Positions 45,225 to 52,913 of a stretch of 64,000 nucleotides of DNA are shown here, in pieces. Location of the stretch: NCBI GenBank assembly GCA_024641335.1, contig JAHEDG010000009.1, positions 19,078-83,077 of the forward strand, read 5' to 3'. The stretch is from Candidatus Zixiibacteriota bacterium (lineage in GTDB: Bacteria; Zixibacteria; MSB-5A5; UBA10806). Numbering within the stretch: the stretch's first letter is position 1; the number at the start of each line of letters is the position of its first letter. Under the pieces are notes generated by a model. It was not told where the DNA came from, ran no database searches, and was given only the letters and a program-made list of their open reading frames with translations. The position numbers and the translations under genes are program-made.

Positions 45225-46892
45225 ATGACAATTCAAAAACCTACTACTCTGGATGCCGCCAGAATCAGCGGTGAGTTATCAGGCCTTCAAAACTCGATAA
45301 TCAACTCGGTATGGATAGCCCCATCGGGCAAATCGGCTGTACTTGAGCTTGTTCGGCCGAAGCTGATTATCAGATACGCCGTAGAAAGCAGGTATGCCTG
45401 TCTGGGAATCACAAGCCAGATACCATCCGATCTTATTCCAACGTTTCCCAACCTCAAAGGACAAATAATCAAATCGGCGGAACAGGTCAATTACGATAGA
45501 ATTGTAAAATTAATCCTGGAAAAAAGAGACCGTCTGGGACGGCCGACTCAATCGGCGATAATCTTCGAGATCATTCCCAATATCGGGAATCTTTATTTGG
45601 TTAATGATGACGGCAATATCCAGGGTATGCTTAGAAAAAAAGATATCACCCATTATGATCCCCCCGCAGCGGTTAAAAAGCCTACGATTTTTAATTTTAA
45701 TGGTGATTTGATTGCCGGGCTTATTGCCGATGGGAAAAAGCCTCACAGGGAGATCATGGGACTCAACGAGCGGGACGCGATTAATCTTGGACTGGACAGC
45801 GACAGGATTCCGGAAAATATAGATTCGCTTTTGAGCGGCTACAGGGATAAAGCTGCGCGGCCCGGCCCGGCCTGGATCATAACCCGGAACAATCAAATAT
45901 CAGGATATTCTCTGGTCGATCCGGTTTTGAAACCAGGCGAGCTTGCCGAAATATTCGAATCGGCCCTGATTATGTACGAAAGGTATTACAAACAAACAGC
46001 CTGTGACGGCGAATCGACCGACCGGCTCGACTCTCTCCTGAAAATATTAGATAATGAAATTAATAAAACCGGCAGGAAAGCGGAATCGATCGGAAAAGAG
46101 CTGATTGAGACAGCCAATGCGGAAAGATACAAAATATACGGCGAACTGATATTATCCAATATCAGCCTTATCGAACGCGGCGCGTCTAAAGTCAAACTGA
46201 AAAATACCTATGGAATATCAAAAACCGGCGATTCTTTCCAGGAGTATTTCGAAATCGAGCTGGACCCGGCGAAATCACCGGCGGCCAATGCCGAAGTTTA
46301 TTTCAGAAAATTCAAAAAGGCGGTATCCGGACGAAGCGTCATGGAACGCCGGCTGGAGAAAGCCAAAAAGAAGCTTAAAGAATTGGAGGATTTGAAACGG
46401 GAAGCCGGCAACGATCAGGATAAACTCTCGGACGGACTTCTTCGCCACAAACTTATTGCCGAAAAAAAATCAGCTCTGAAGAGAAAACCGGTCGAAAAAC
46501 GAAAGCCGTACAAGCTGTTTAAGGCGTCATGCGGATGGGATATTCTGGTCGGAAAATCGAATAAGGATAATGATGAGCTGACCTTGAAGATCGCATCCGG
46601 CGACGATTATTGGTTTCACGCCTGGCAGGCGGCCGGATCGCATACCGTTTTAAAAGTGCCATCCAGAAACGCTGTGCCGGAAAAACAGACATTGCTGGAA
46701 GCCGCCGCCCTGGCCGCCTATTTTTCCAAAGCCAGAAATTCATCTAAAGTTGCGGTAGTATATACCCAGGCCAGGTATGTCCGCAAACCGAAGAAATTCG
46801 CCCCCGGCAAAGTCCTGGTAGAACGGGAAAAACAGCTCATGGTCAAACCCGCCAATCCGGCAGATTATCAGATCGACGAAACTTCGGAATAA
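45225..46892 (+). CDS. rqcH: RqcH, ribosome-associated quality control protein (NFACT family)
   Basis: Binds 50S subunits with stalled nascent chains and recruits tRNA-Ala to add alanine tails in bacteria that use this pathway. The 555-residue chain has an NFACT-N domain with the conserved Asp-Arg pair (D91-R92 in NYDRIVKL) and RDRLG (101-105). Helix-hairpin-helix and coiled-coil regions (about 370-425) follow, then an NFACT-R domain (about 435-545, DYWFHAWQAAGSHTVLK). Activity in this organism is inferred. It is divergent from yicC and its SD is weak. Confidence 0.93.
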   Translation: MTIQKPTTLDAARISGELSGLQNSIINSVWIAPSGKSAVLELVRPKLIIRYAVESRYACLGITSQIPSDLIPTFPNLKGQIIKSAEQVNYDRIVKLILEKRDRLGRPTQSAIIFEIIPNIGNLYLVNDDGNIQGMLRKKDITHYDPPAAVKKPTIFNFNGDLIAGLIADGKKPHREIMGLNERDAINLGLDSDRIPENIDSLLSGYRDKAARPGPAWIITRNNQISGYSLVDPVLKPGELAEIFESALIMYERYYKQTACDGESTDRLDSLLKILDNEINKTGRKAESIGKELIETANAERYKIYGELILSNISLIERGASKVKLKNTYGISKTGDSFQEYFEIELDPAKSPAANAEVYFRKFKKAVSGRSVMERRLEKAKKKLKELEDLKREAGNDQDKLSDGLLRHKLIAEKKSALKRKPVEKRKPYKLFKASCGWDILVGKSNKDNDELTLKIASGDDYWFHAWQAAGSHTVLKVPSRNAVPEKQTLLEAAALAAYFSKARNSSKVAVVYTQARYVRKPKKFAPGKVLVEREKQLMVKPANPADYQIDETSE

Positions 46893-46902
46893 GCTAATCA
46901 AT

Positions 46903-46932
46903 ATAAAAATAGGCCCCGATTGGTTCGGGGCC
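46903..46932 (-). terminator. Terminator of the sdh operon, shared gap with rqcH
   Basis: GCCCCGA (46913-46919) pairs with TCGGGGC (46925-46931). On the minus strand the stem is followed by TATTTTTATATT, 21 bases past the sdhB stop. On plus the tail is less T-rich, so it may end rqcH less efficiently. Confidence 0.82.
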
Positions 46933-46952
46933 CGAAGATTATTACCAGTTAT

Positions 46953-47678
46953 TTAGTTTTTAACCAGGAATTTAAAGAACGGGAATTTCCTGGCGATTAC
47001 CTTATTCTTCAATTTGCTGATTGCCCCGGTGGGATTGAGATCCTTGGGACAGACCATCTGGCAGTTGAAGATCGTATGGCAGCGAAAAACACCGAATTCG
47101 GAAGCTACCATAGCCAGCCGTTCCTCGATAGCTCCGTCGCGGGAATCCTCCACGAACCGCAGAGATTTCAATAAGGCGTGGGGACCGAGATATTTAGGAT
47201 CGCCGTAGGCCACCGGGCATGATCCGTAACAGGCCCCGCAAAGAATACAGTCGACATGATGATCTAGTTTCTTGCGATCCTCCACCGATTGATAATACTC
47301 TTTCTCAGGCGGATCTCCGGCCGGGATCAGGTATGGTTTAATCTGTTTATAGTTATCCCAGAACGGTTTCATATCGACAACCAGGTCCTTCTGCACCGGC
47401 AGGTGAGCTAACGGGCGGATGGTGATCGGGGCCTTCAAAGATGATACCTGGGTTCGGCAGGCCAGACCGTATTTGCCGTTGATATGCATGGCGCAAGATC
47501 CGCAGTTCGCTTCACGGCAGCTGAACCTGAAAGCCAAAGAGGAATCTTTGTTTTCCAAAATCCAGATGAGCGCTTCGAGAATGGTTATCCCGGGAGGTGT
47601 TTCTACATCGAAGGCCTGAAAATGAGGTTCCCTGCCGGTATCTGGATCGTATCGAAATATCTTGAACGCTGTTGTCAT
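46953..47678 (-). CDS. sdhB: Succinate dehydrogenase/fumarate reductase iron-sulfur subunit
   Basis: Passes electrons from the flavoprotein to quinone. The ATG at 47678 (MTTAFKIFRYDP) lies 1 base after the sdhA stop with an SD (AGGAAG) inside sdhA; the upstream open frame to 47882 is read-through of sdhA sequence and is rejected. This gives 241 residues. Cysteines for [2Fe-2S] are in SCREANCGSCAMHINGKYGLAC, and those for [4Fe-4S] and [3Fe-4S] are in CILCGACYGSCP and FRCHTIFNCQMVCPKDL. It is last in the operon. Confidence 0.95.
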   Translation of the reverse strand: MTTAFKIFRYDPDTGREPHFQAFDVETPPGITILEALIWILENKDSSLAFRFSCREANCGSCAMHINGKYGLACRTQVSSLKAPITIRPLAHLPVQKDLVVDMKPFWDNYKQIKPYLIPAGDPPEKEYYQSVEDRKKLDHHVDCILCGACYGSCPVAYGDPKYLGPHALLKSLRFVEDSRDGAIEERLAMVASEFGVFRCHTIFNCQMVCPKDLNPTGAISKLKNKVIARKFPFFKFLVKN

Positions 47679-47679
47679 A

Positions 47680-49383
47680 TCAATACTTCCTTTCCTCGGG
47701 AGGGTATTTGGACATATCGACCGGGCTGGTGGAGAACTCCGGACCCGAATCGGTGAAAGCGGCCAGTGTGTGGTGAAGCCATTGCTCGTCATTTCGCTTA
47801 TTGAAATCCCGTCGGAAATGCGCCCCTCGGCTTTCGGTTCTGCGCAACGCTCCGGCGCAGACGATCTCGGAAACGGCAACATTACCGGCGAGTTCCATAA
47901 TCCAGACTTTATCCATGTTGAATACTCTGGTTTTATCAGGAGGCCTGATATTTTTAAACCGTTCCTTAAGCTGTTTTATGGACGCCAGAGCTTCGCTGAG
48001 ATCCTTATCTGTTCTGAATATCCCGACTTTCTGAGTCATAATATTCTGTAGTTCGGCCCTGATATGATACGGGTTTTCGGTTCCACCGGATTTCGAGAAA
48101 CCGGCCACTCTATCATTCAACTTCCGATCTGCCTTGTTGAGCGTCGCCTCATCCCCCGCCTTGGGGATATTCCTGACATACTCCGCGGCGGCGGCTCCGG
48201 CTCTTCGTCCGAAAACTATAGTATCGAGAAGAGAATTGCCGCCCAGCCGGTTGCCGCCGTGAACAGAGACACAGGCGCATTCGCCGGCGGCGAAGAAACC
48301 GGGAGCTTTGGTAATACCGTCGGCGTCACAATCAACTCCGCCCATAGTATAATGGGTCGCGGGATTGATCGGTATGGGAGTATCTATCGGATCGATGCCG
48401 ACAAAATCAATACAAATCTCCCTGATACCAGGCAGTCTCTCCAGAATTTTTTCCCGTCCCAAATGCCTCAAATCGAGATGTACATAACTATCTTCGAAAC
48501 CTCGTCCCGCTTCTATTTCGGTGGCGATCGATCTGCTGACTATATCTCTGGGAGCCAGTTCCATAATCTTCTCGGATACATAACGGCTCATGAACCGTTC
48601 ACCCTGATTATTCACCAGATATCCGCCTTCACCGCGGCACCCTTCGGTCATCAGGATATTGGATTTGAAAAGACCTGTCGGATGGAATTGAATGAATTCC
48701 ATATCTTTCAGCGGCAAGCCTGACCAGTAAGGTATCGCCAGGCCCAACGCGGTGGAGATATGAGCGTTGGTCGTGTTGCCGTACAGCCTGCCGGAACCTC
48801 CTGTTGCGAATATTACGGCATTAGCGGCTATCTTTTCGATAGTCCCATCGGCTATATTGAGGGCGATAACACCTTTGCAAACTCCGGAATCGTCAATAGC
48901 CACCTGCAAAACCATCCATTCTTCATAATAATGCGTATTCAGCCGGATGGTCTGCTCGTAGAGCGTATGCAATAGATACAGTCCGGTTTTATCGGTACCG
49001 TAGCATGTTCTGGGATATCCCGCTCCGCCGAAAGGTCTCTGGGCGATTTTTCCGTTCTCCATTCGAGAGAATGGACAACCGAAATGCTCCATCTGATAGA
49101 TGACTCTGGGAGCGTCATTGGTCATGGTAATGACGGCCTGCTGATCGGCCAGGAAATCCGATCCTTTGATCGTATCATAGGCATGTCGTTCGGGAGTGTC
49201 GTCCGCCGAATCGGGATTATTGGCCAGAGCTGCGTTGATGCCTCCCTGGGCCGCGCCCGAATGAGATCTTAGAGGATGAACTTTCGAAAGCAGGGCGACA
49301 TCCGCCCCGCCAGAGGCCGCTTCGACCGCAGCCATCATGCCAGCCAATCCGCCTCCTACCACTACCACATCGTGAAATATCAT
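47680..49383 (-). CDS. sdhA: Succinate dehydrogenase/fumarate reductase flavoprotein subunit
   Basis: Oxidises succinate to fumarate (or the reverse). The 567-residue chain has the FAD dinucleotide motif VVGGGLAGMMAA (8-19) and the covalent-FAD histidine H41 in HSGAAQGG. The catalytic region includes FHPTGLFKSNILMTEGCRGEGG, and HTxxGG-like residues appear in PATHYTMGGVDCD. RLGGNSLLDTIVFGRRAG completes the FAD site. It overlaps the membrane subunit gene upstream by 4 bases. Confidence 0.96.
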   Translation of the reverse strand: MIFHDVVVVGGGLAGMMAAVEAASGGADVALLSKVHPLRSHSGAAQGGINAALANNPDSADDTPERHAYDTIKGSDFLADQQAVITMTNDAPRVIYQMEHFGCPFSRMENGKIAQRPFGGAGYPRTCYGTDKTGLYLLHTLYEQTIRLNTHYYEEWMVLQVAIDDSGVCKGVIALNIADGTIEKIAANAVIFATGGSGRLYGNTTNAHISTALGLAIPYWSGLPLKDMEFIQFHPTGLFKSNILMTEGCRGEGGYLVNNQGERFMSRYVSEKIMELAPRDIVSRSIATEIEAGRGFEDSYVHLDLRHLGREKILERLPGIREICIDFVGIDPIDTPIPINPATHYTMGGVDCDADGITKAPGFFAAGECACVSVHGGNRLGGNSLLDTIVFGRRAGAAAAEYVRNIPKAGDEATLNKADRKLNDRVAGFSKSGGTENPYHIRAELQNIMTQKVGIFRTDKDLSEALASIKQLKERFKNIRPPDKTRVFNMDKVWIMELAGNVAVSEIVCAGALRRTESRGAHFRRDFNKRNDEQWLHHTLAAFTDSGPEFSTSPVDMSKYPPEERKY

Positions 49384-49796
49384 AGATGACCTCCCGGGAC
49401 CGAATGCGCGCCGAAAACTCTCGGGATAAGCACTGCCAGAGTGATTATGGCCAGTATGGCGAATACGGCAACCGAAATTGCCACCAGTGTCTTATGTTTT
49501 CTGGAAATATCGGCGAAATCCATTATGGTAATGCTGATACCGTTGACCATATGGTAGAAGATCACCATTATCAGCCCGATCTCGAGAAAATGGAATAAAG
49601 GCGTTTGAACAGACTGCAGTCTGGCGTTAAACGCTTCCGAACCACTATTGGCCGAACCTAAAACCCACATATGAGTGAACAAGTAGAAGAGCAGGAGCAG
49701 CCCCGTTACGCGATGCAAAAACCACGATAATGTCCCCACGTTGGGATTGAGCTTGATCTCTTCTTTGGTGCCCTTGAAAGCGTATCTGATTTTCAT
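49380..49796 (-). CDS. sdhC: Succinate dehydrogenase membrane anchor, cytochrome b556-like subunit
   Basis: A 138-residue protein with three transmembrane helices (about 27-46, 66-88, 103-127). WFLHRVTGLLLLFYLFTH resembles the SdhC heme/quinone region, and a second histidine in FYHMVNGI is a likely heme ligand. It sits between the other anchor gene and sdhA with 4-base overlaps on both sides. Assignment as the C rather than the D subunit rests on the HRxTG motif. Confidence 0.82.
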   Translation of the reverse strand: MKIRYAFKGTKEEIKLNPNVGTLSWFLHRVTGLLLLFYLFTHMWVLGSANSGSEAFNARLQSVQTPLFHFLEIGLIMVIFYHMVNGISITIMDFADISRKHKTLVAISVAVFAILAIITLAVLIPRVFGAHSVPGGHL

Positions 49797-50170
49797 GCCG
49801 GCCCCCCTCTATAAAACGAACCGAGAGTGGTAAAGGAATAATAGGCCGTCAGAATACCAGCGGCCCAAAGAACCGCCAGCCAGATAAACTGGGCCCCTTT
49901 GGACGGCCTGAAATCGAGCACCACCGCCCATAAGCCGTTAAGACCATGAAACAGGGCCGAAATTATGAAAAGGAAATAGAAAATCAACCAGCCGATGTTT
50001 CCCTGCAAACGGCTGAGGACAAATGAAAAATCAAGAAGACCCTGCGTTGTAAAATCGAAATCCCAATGCAGGACCTTGACATGAGTAAATAAAAATACCG
50101 CCAAAAAAGCGCCCGATATTCTCTGAAATAGCCAGAAAAGAGCACTTCGAGCGGTTATAGCTTGGTTCAT
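49793..50170 (-). CDS. sdhD: Succinate dehydrogenase membrane anchor, second hydrophobic subunit
   Basis: A 125-residue protein with three transmembrane helices (about 10-30, 53-77, 91-113). It has FQRISGAFLAVFLFTH and the histidine in HGLNGLWAVVLDF, typical of the anchor subunits of complex II. It is the first sdh gene, with SD AGGAGG 6 bases before the ATG. The D designation is a guess from comparison with its neighbour. Confidence 0.8.
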   Translation of the reverse strand: MNQAITARSALFWLFQRISGAFLAVFLFTHVKVLHWDFDFTTQGLLDFSFVLSRLQGNIGWLIFYFLFIISALFHGLNGLWAVVLDFRPSKGAQFIWLAVLWAAGILTAYYSFTTLGSFYRGGPA

Positions 50171-50350
50171 ACAACGCCTCCTGAAATTTTATCCGGGAAG
50201 ACTGAACGCGGAATAAGACAGCTCTCCGGTTTGCCGAAGATCGAGAGACTCTCAGATGCCGCAGGAATTTCCATTTTCGAAATCGCGGTCACGTATATCA
50301 AAACCGTCCGCGGGCCGCGATCTCCCTCCAAAAATACTCAATCTGAATTA
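50171..50350 (-). other. Gap between the fumarase beta gene and the sdh genes
   Basis: About 180 bases with no gene. Only the SD of sdhD (AGGAGG) is clear. No strong hairpin or promoter was found, so sdh may be transcribed from the fumarase side or from a promoter I cannot identify. Confidence 0.4.
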
Positions 50351-50905
50351 CTATTGTCTTTGGTACTTCTCCAAACCCTCTATAAATATATTGCCGCCAT
50401 GGCAATCCTGGGCCACAATTACCGGAAAATCGGTGACCTTCAATCGTCGTACCGCTTCCGGACCCAATTCCTCGTAAGCAACCACCTCGGATTCGGTGAT
50501 TCGTTTGGCGATAAGTGCGGCGGCTCCGCCGGTGGCCACAAAATAAACCCCCTTGTTCGCTTTCAACGCCTCGGCCACCTCCGGTCCCATTTCCCCTTTG
50601 CCGATCATCCCTTTTAATCCGGCCTTCAGCATAACCGGCGAATATTTGTTCATTCTGCCCGATGTTGTCGGGCCGGCCGAACCGATAACCTGTCCCGGTT
50701 TGGCAGGCGTAGGACCAACAAAATAAATAACCTGGCCGACCGGATCGAACGGCAGACTTTCGCCCCGTTCAATAAGCTCGACCATCCTTTTATGAGCCGC
50801 GTCTCGAGCAGTGTATATATAACCGTTAAACATAACCTTCTGACCAGCGTGCAGCTTCTCTATATCCGAATCGCCCAGCGGCGTGCTTAATTTGACAGCC
50901 TCCAT
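50351..50905 (-). CDS. Class I fumarate hydratase, beta subunit (C-terminal part)
   Basis: The smaller subunit of the iron-sulfur fumarase (TtdB/FumA C-terminal family). The 184-residue chain has MFNGYIYTARDAAHKRM, VGPTPAKPGQVIGSAGPTTSGRM, KGMIGKGEMG and the closing VAQDCHGGNIFIEGL. It follows the alpha subunit by 12 bases. Together they interconvert fumarate and malate next to succinate dehydrogenase; L(+)-tartrate dehydratase is the alternative but unlikely in this context. Confidence 0.92.
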   Translation of the reverse strand: MEAVKLSTPLGDSDIEKLHAGQKVMFNGYIYTARDAAHKRMVELIERGESLPFDPVGQVIYFVGPTPAKPGQVIGSAGPTTSGRMNKYSPVMLKAGLKGMIGKGEMGPEVAEALKANKGVYFVATGGAAALIAKRITESEVVAYEELGPEAVRRLKVTDFPVIVAQDCHGGNIFIEGLEKYQRQ

Positions 50906-50917
50906 CCTGAAATCTCC

Positions 50918-51760
50918 TTAAATCACTATTTCTTTATGACGGGCCGAATGACATTGGGTATTGACCGCTACAGGAAGGCTGGCGATGTGGCAGGGATGGG
51001 TTTCTATATGAACGGCCAGAGCCGTAGTCCTGCCTCCCAAACCCTGCGGTCCGATTCCGATATTGTTTATCTTCTCGATCAGCTCTTTTTCCATGTCGGC
51101 ATAATACGGATCGGCATGCGCGCTCCCGACTTTCCTCAGAAGGGCTTTTTTGGCCAGATAGGCGCATTTATCGAATGATCCGCCAATCCCGACTCCGACT
51201 ATTATCGGCGGGCAGGGATTGCCCCCGGCGATTCTGATTGTCTCCACAATAAAATTCTTTACCCCGTCTTCGCCATCGGACGGCTTGAGCATTTTGATGG
51301 CGCTCATATTCTCAGAACCGCCTCCTTTGGGCAGTATAGTGATCTTGATCTTATCGCCCGGAACGATCATAGTCGAAATGACGCCGGGAGTGTTGTCGCC
51401 GGTGTTTTTTCTGCGTAACGGGTCCTCGACTATCGATTTTCTAAGGTATCCTTCCGCGTATCCCTGCCGGATACCTTCCTGAATAGCCTGTTCGATATTC
51501 CCGCCCTCTACATGGGCGTCCTCTCCCATCTCGACGAATACCGCGGTCAAACCGGTATCCTGACAGAGAGGCATTTTTTCGTTTTTGGCTATCTCGGAGT
51601 TCTCCAGAATCTGGCCGAGAATCTCCCTGCCCAGAGGGGACTCTTCGCTTTCGACCGCCAGTTTCAAGGAATTGACAACATCATCCCCGAGAAAATAGTT
51701 GGCGTTCACGCAAAGTTCTTTGAGAGCCGCGGTGATCCGCGACGATTCGATATTCCTCAT
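50918..51760 (-). CDS. Class I fumarate hydratase, alpha subunit (N-terminal part)
   Basis: The larger subunit carrying the [4Fe-4S] cluster. The 280-residue chain has LCQDTGLTAVFVEMG, with a cluster cysteine, and GGNPCPPIIVGVGIGGSFDKCA. GRTTALAVHIETHPCHIASLPVAVNTQCHSAR ends the domain. It overlaps the ElbB-like gene by 4 bases. Separate alpha/beta genes are the form found in many anaerobes, archaea and FCB bacteria. Confidence 0.93.
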   Translation of the reverse strand: MRNIESSRITAALKELCVNANYFLGDDVVNSLKLAVESEESPLGREILGQILENSEIAKNEKMPLCQDTGLTAVFVEMGEDAHVEGGNIEQAIQEGIRQGYAEGYLRKSIVEDPLRRKNTGDNTPGVISTMIVPGDKIKITILPKGGGSENMSAIKMLKPSDGEDGVKNFIVETIRIAGGNPCPPIIVGVGIGGSFDKCAYLAKKALLRKVGSAHADPYYADMEKELIEKINNIGIGPQGLGGRTTALAVHIETHPCHIASLPVAVNTQCHSARHKEIVI

Positions 51761-52392
51761 ATATTCTTCCTGATTTTTATTAATTCTTCCAACCCCGACA
51801 GAAGGTTTTCGCAGGACGCGCTTACCTCTGTGGGTCTTTTCGACGATAATTCTCCACCACTGGTAATTACCTTATTGGATTCGTCCAGCACAACCTCGCC
51901 GGGACGCGTAATTACCGCCTGGGCCCCGGTGATTTCAATCCCCGATTGCAGCTTGGGATTATTGCCCACTGTAACCACCAGACCGGAATGGGTGATTCCC
52001 TGCAGGGCCTTGGCCACTAAAAGTGAGGCCGCCCCGAACGCTCCTATCGGCTTTTCCAATCGGTATATGCCCTTGACCAGCGCCTTCAGGTTCTCATCGA
52101 CCTTTAAAGCGTCCCCGACATTATTGAAATCGCAAAGGGCGTCAAAAAGTCTTACGCCGCCCGGAATTATAAGCCCGTCGATGGCGGTCGCTTTGACATC
52201 TTCTATATAAACGGGAGTAAGACGGGAAAGCTCGCTTTCGCTCTCTCCCTCGAATTCCGATGGGGGTTTTTTATGAATTGTTATCGGTAAACGCAGGAAC
52301 CCTTTTTTCTCCAGATGCAGAAAACATAATACCGCCTCCCAGGGATTTCCACCACTGATTAGGATTCCTATTTTCCTGGGAGATTTAGTCAT
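51757..52392 (-). CDS. ElbB/DJ-1/PfpI superfamily protein lacking the usual cysteine
   Basis: A 211-residue protein with the class I glutamine-amidotransferase-like fold, closest by pattern to ElbB. It has KIGILISGG, an IDGLIIPGG motif (about 72-80), and VDENLKALVKGIYRLEKPIGAFGAASLLVAKALQ. At the nucleophilic-elbow position, where ElbB normally has FxCIAP, the sequence reads AFGAAS, so the catalytic cysteine is absent. Enzyme activity of the glyoxalase or amidase kind is therefore doubtful. It is the first gene of the fumarase-succinate dehydrogenase operon and overlaps fumarase alpha by 4 bases. A role in metabolite sensing or repair is conceivable but unproven. Confidence 0.75.
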   Translation of the reverse strand: MTKSPRKIGILISGGNPWEAVLCFLHLEKKGFLRLPITIHKKPPSEFEGESESELSRLTPVYIEDVKATAIDGLIIPGGVRLFDALCDFNNVGDALKVDENLKALVKGIYRLEKPIGAFGAASLLVAKALQGITHSGLVVTVGNNPKLQSGIEITGAQAVITRPGEVVLDESNKVITSGGELSSKRPTEVSASCENLLSGLEELIKIRKNI

Positions 52393-52404
52393 TGTAAAAG
52401 ATCA

Positions 52405-52420
52405 TGTGATCTTATTCACA
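52405..52420. promoter_or_regulatory. Perfect CRP/FNR-family palindrome before the elbB-fumarase-sdh operon
   Basis: The 16 bases read TGTGA-TCTTAT-TCACA, which is exactly TGTGA-N6-TCACA, the consensus for CRP-type regulators. An overlapping inverted repeat, AAGATCA-TG-TGATCTT (52398-52413), is also present. The site is 12 bases before the start codon of the first gene and just downstream of the rpmA terminator. That position fits repression, or activation of a promoter that I cannot pin down. Confidence 0.5.
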
Positions 52421-52427
52421 TCCTTGG

Positions 52428-52460
52428 TAAAACAAAGACCCCGCTTATCGGAGCGGGGTC
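52428..52460 (-). terminator. Terminator of rpmA
   Basis: GACCCCGCT (52437-52445) pairs with AGCGGGGTC (52452-52460). The minus-strand tail is TTTGTTTT. It starts 5 bases past the rpmA stop. Confidence 0.88.
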
Positions 52461-52464
52461 ATTA

Positions 52465-52716
52465 TCAGCTGACTATCGATACGACTTTTTTGCTGTAACC
52501 TTTGCGGGTGAATTTCACCACGCCGTCAACCAGCGCGAAAAGAGTGTCATCTTTGGCGTGTCCCACATTTTCTCCCGGATGAATCTTAGTTCCCCGCTGG
52601 CGAACTATAATCGATCCGGCGGTGACTTTCTCTCCGCCATAAGTTTTCACCCCGAGCCGCTGACCGTGAGAGTCACGGCCGTTTTTAATCGATCCTTGTC
52701 CTTTTTTGTGTGCCAC
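52465..52716 (-). CDS. rpmA: 50S ribosomal protein L27
   Basis: A ribosomal protein whose N-terminus reaches the peptidyl transferase centre. The 83-residue product begins [22 protein letters not shown] and contains [26 protein letters not shown]. It has no Firmicutes-type cleaved N-terminal extension. The start codon is GTG at 52716 with SD AAGGGGA. Its usual partner rplU (L21) is not upstream: the gene stands alone between its own promoter and terminator. Confidence 0.96.
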   Translation of the reverse strand: MAHKKGQGSIKNGRDSHGQRLGVKTYGGEKVTAGSIIVRQRGTKIHPGENVGHAKDDTLFALVDGVVKFTRKGYSKKVVSIVS

Positions 52717-52744
52717 AAACTTCCCCTTATTCTGTTATTCCGCT

Positions 52745-52772
52745 AATTTACAAAACCAAACCGCCATGTCAA
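52745..52772 (-). promoter_or_regulatory. Sigma-70 promoter of rpmA
   Basis: TTGACA (52772-52767) and TAAATT (52750-52745) are separated by 16 bases on the minus strand. Transcription from about 52738 would give a 22-base leader. Confidence 0.65.
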
Positions 52773-52854
52773 GTAAATCTTGTAATTTATTTCGCCGAAA
52801 CGCCTTAAATTTGGTCCGAATTATCCGCCCTGAGACGGCAGGATCCAAATTATC

Positions 52855-52894
52855 CAATAAAAAACCCGGCTCCGGGATAACCTGGGCCGGGCTT
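52855..52894 (-). terminator. Terminator of clpC
   Basis: On the minus strand AGCCCGGC pairs with GCCGGGTT, with further pairing inside the loop, followed by a run of T (52864-52859). It lies 20 bases past the clpC stop. Confidence 0.82.
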
Positions 52895-52913
52895 ATTCGG
52901 TTGCCGGTTAAAA

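Noticed and set aside
47679..47882. N-terminal extension of sdhB
   Set aside because: It is read inside sdhA in another frame; SdhB proteins start at the ATG at 47678, which also has an SD.
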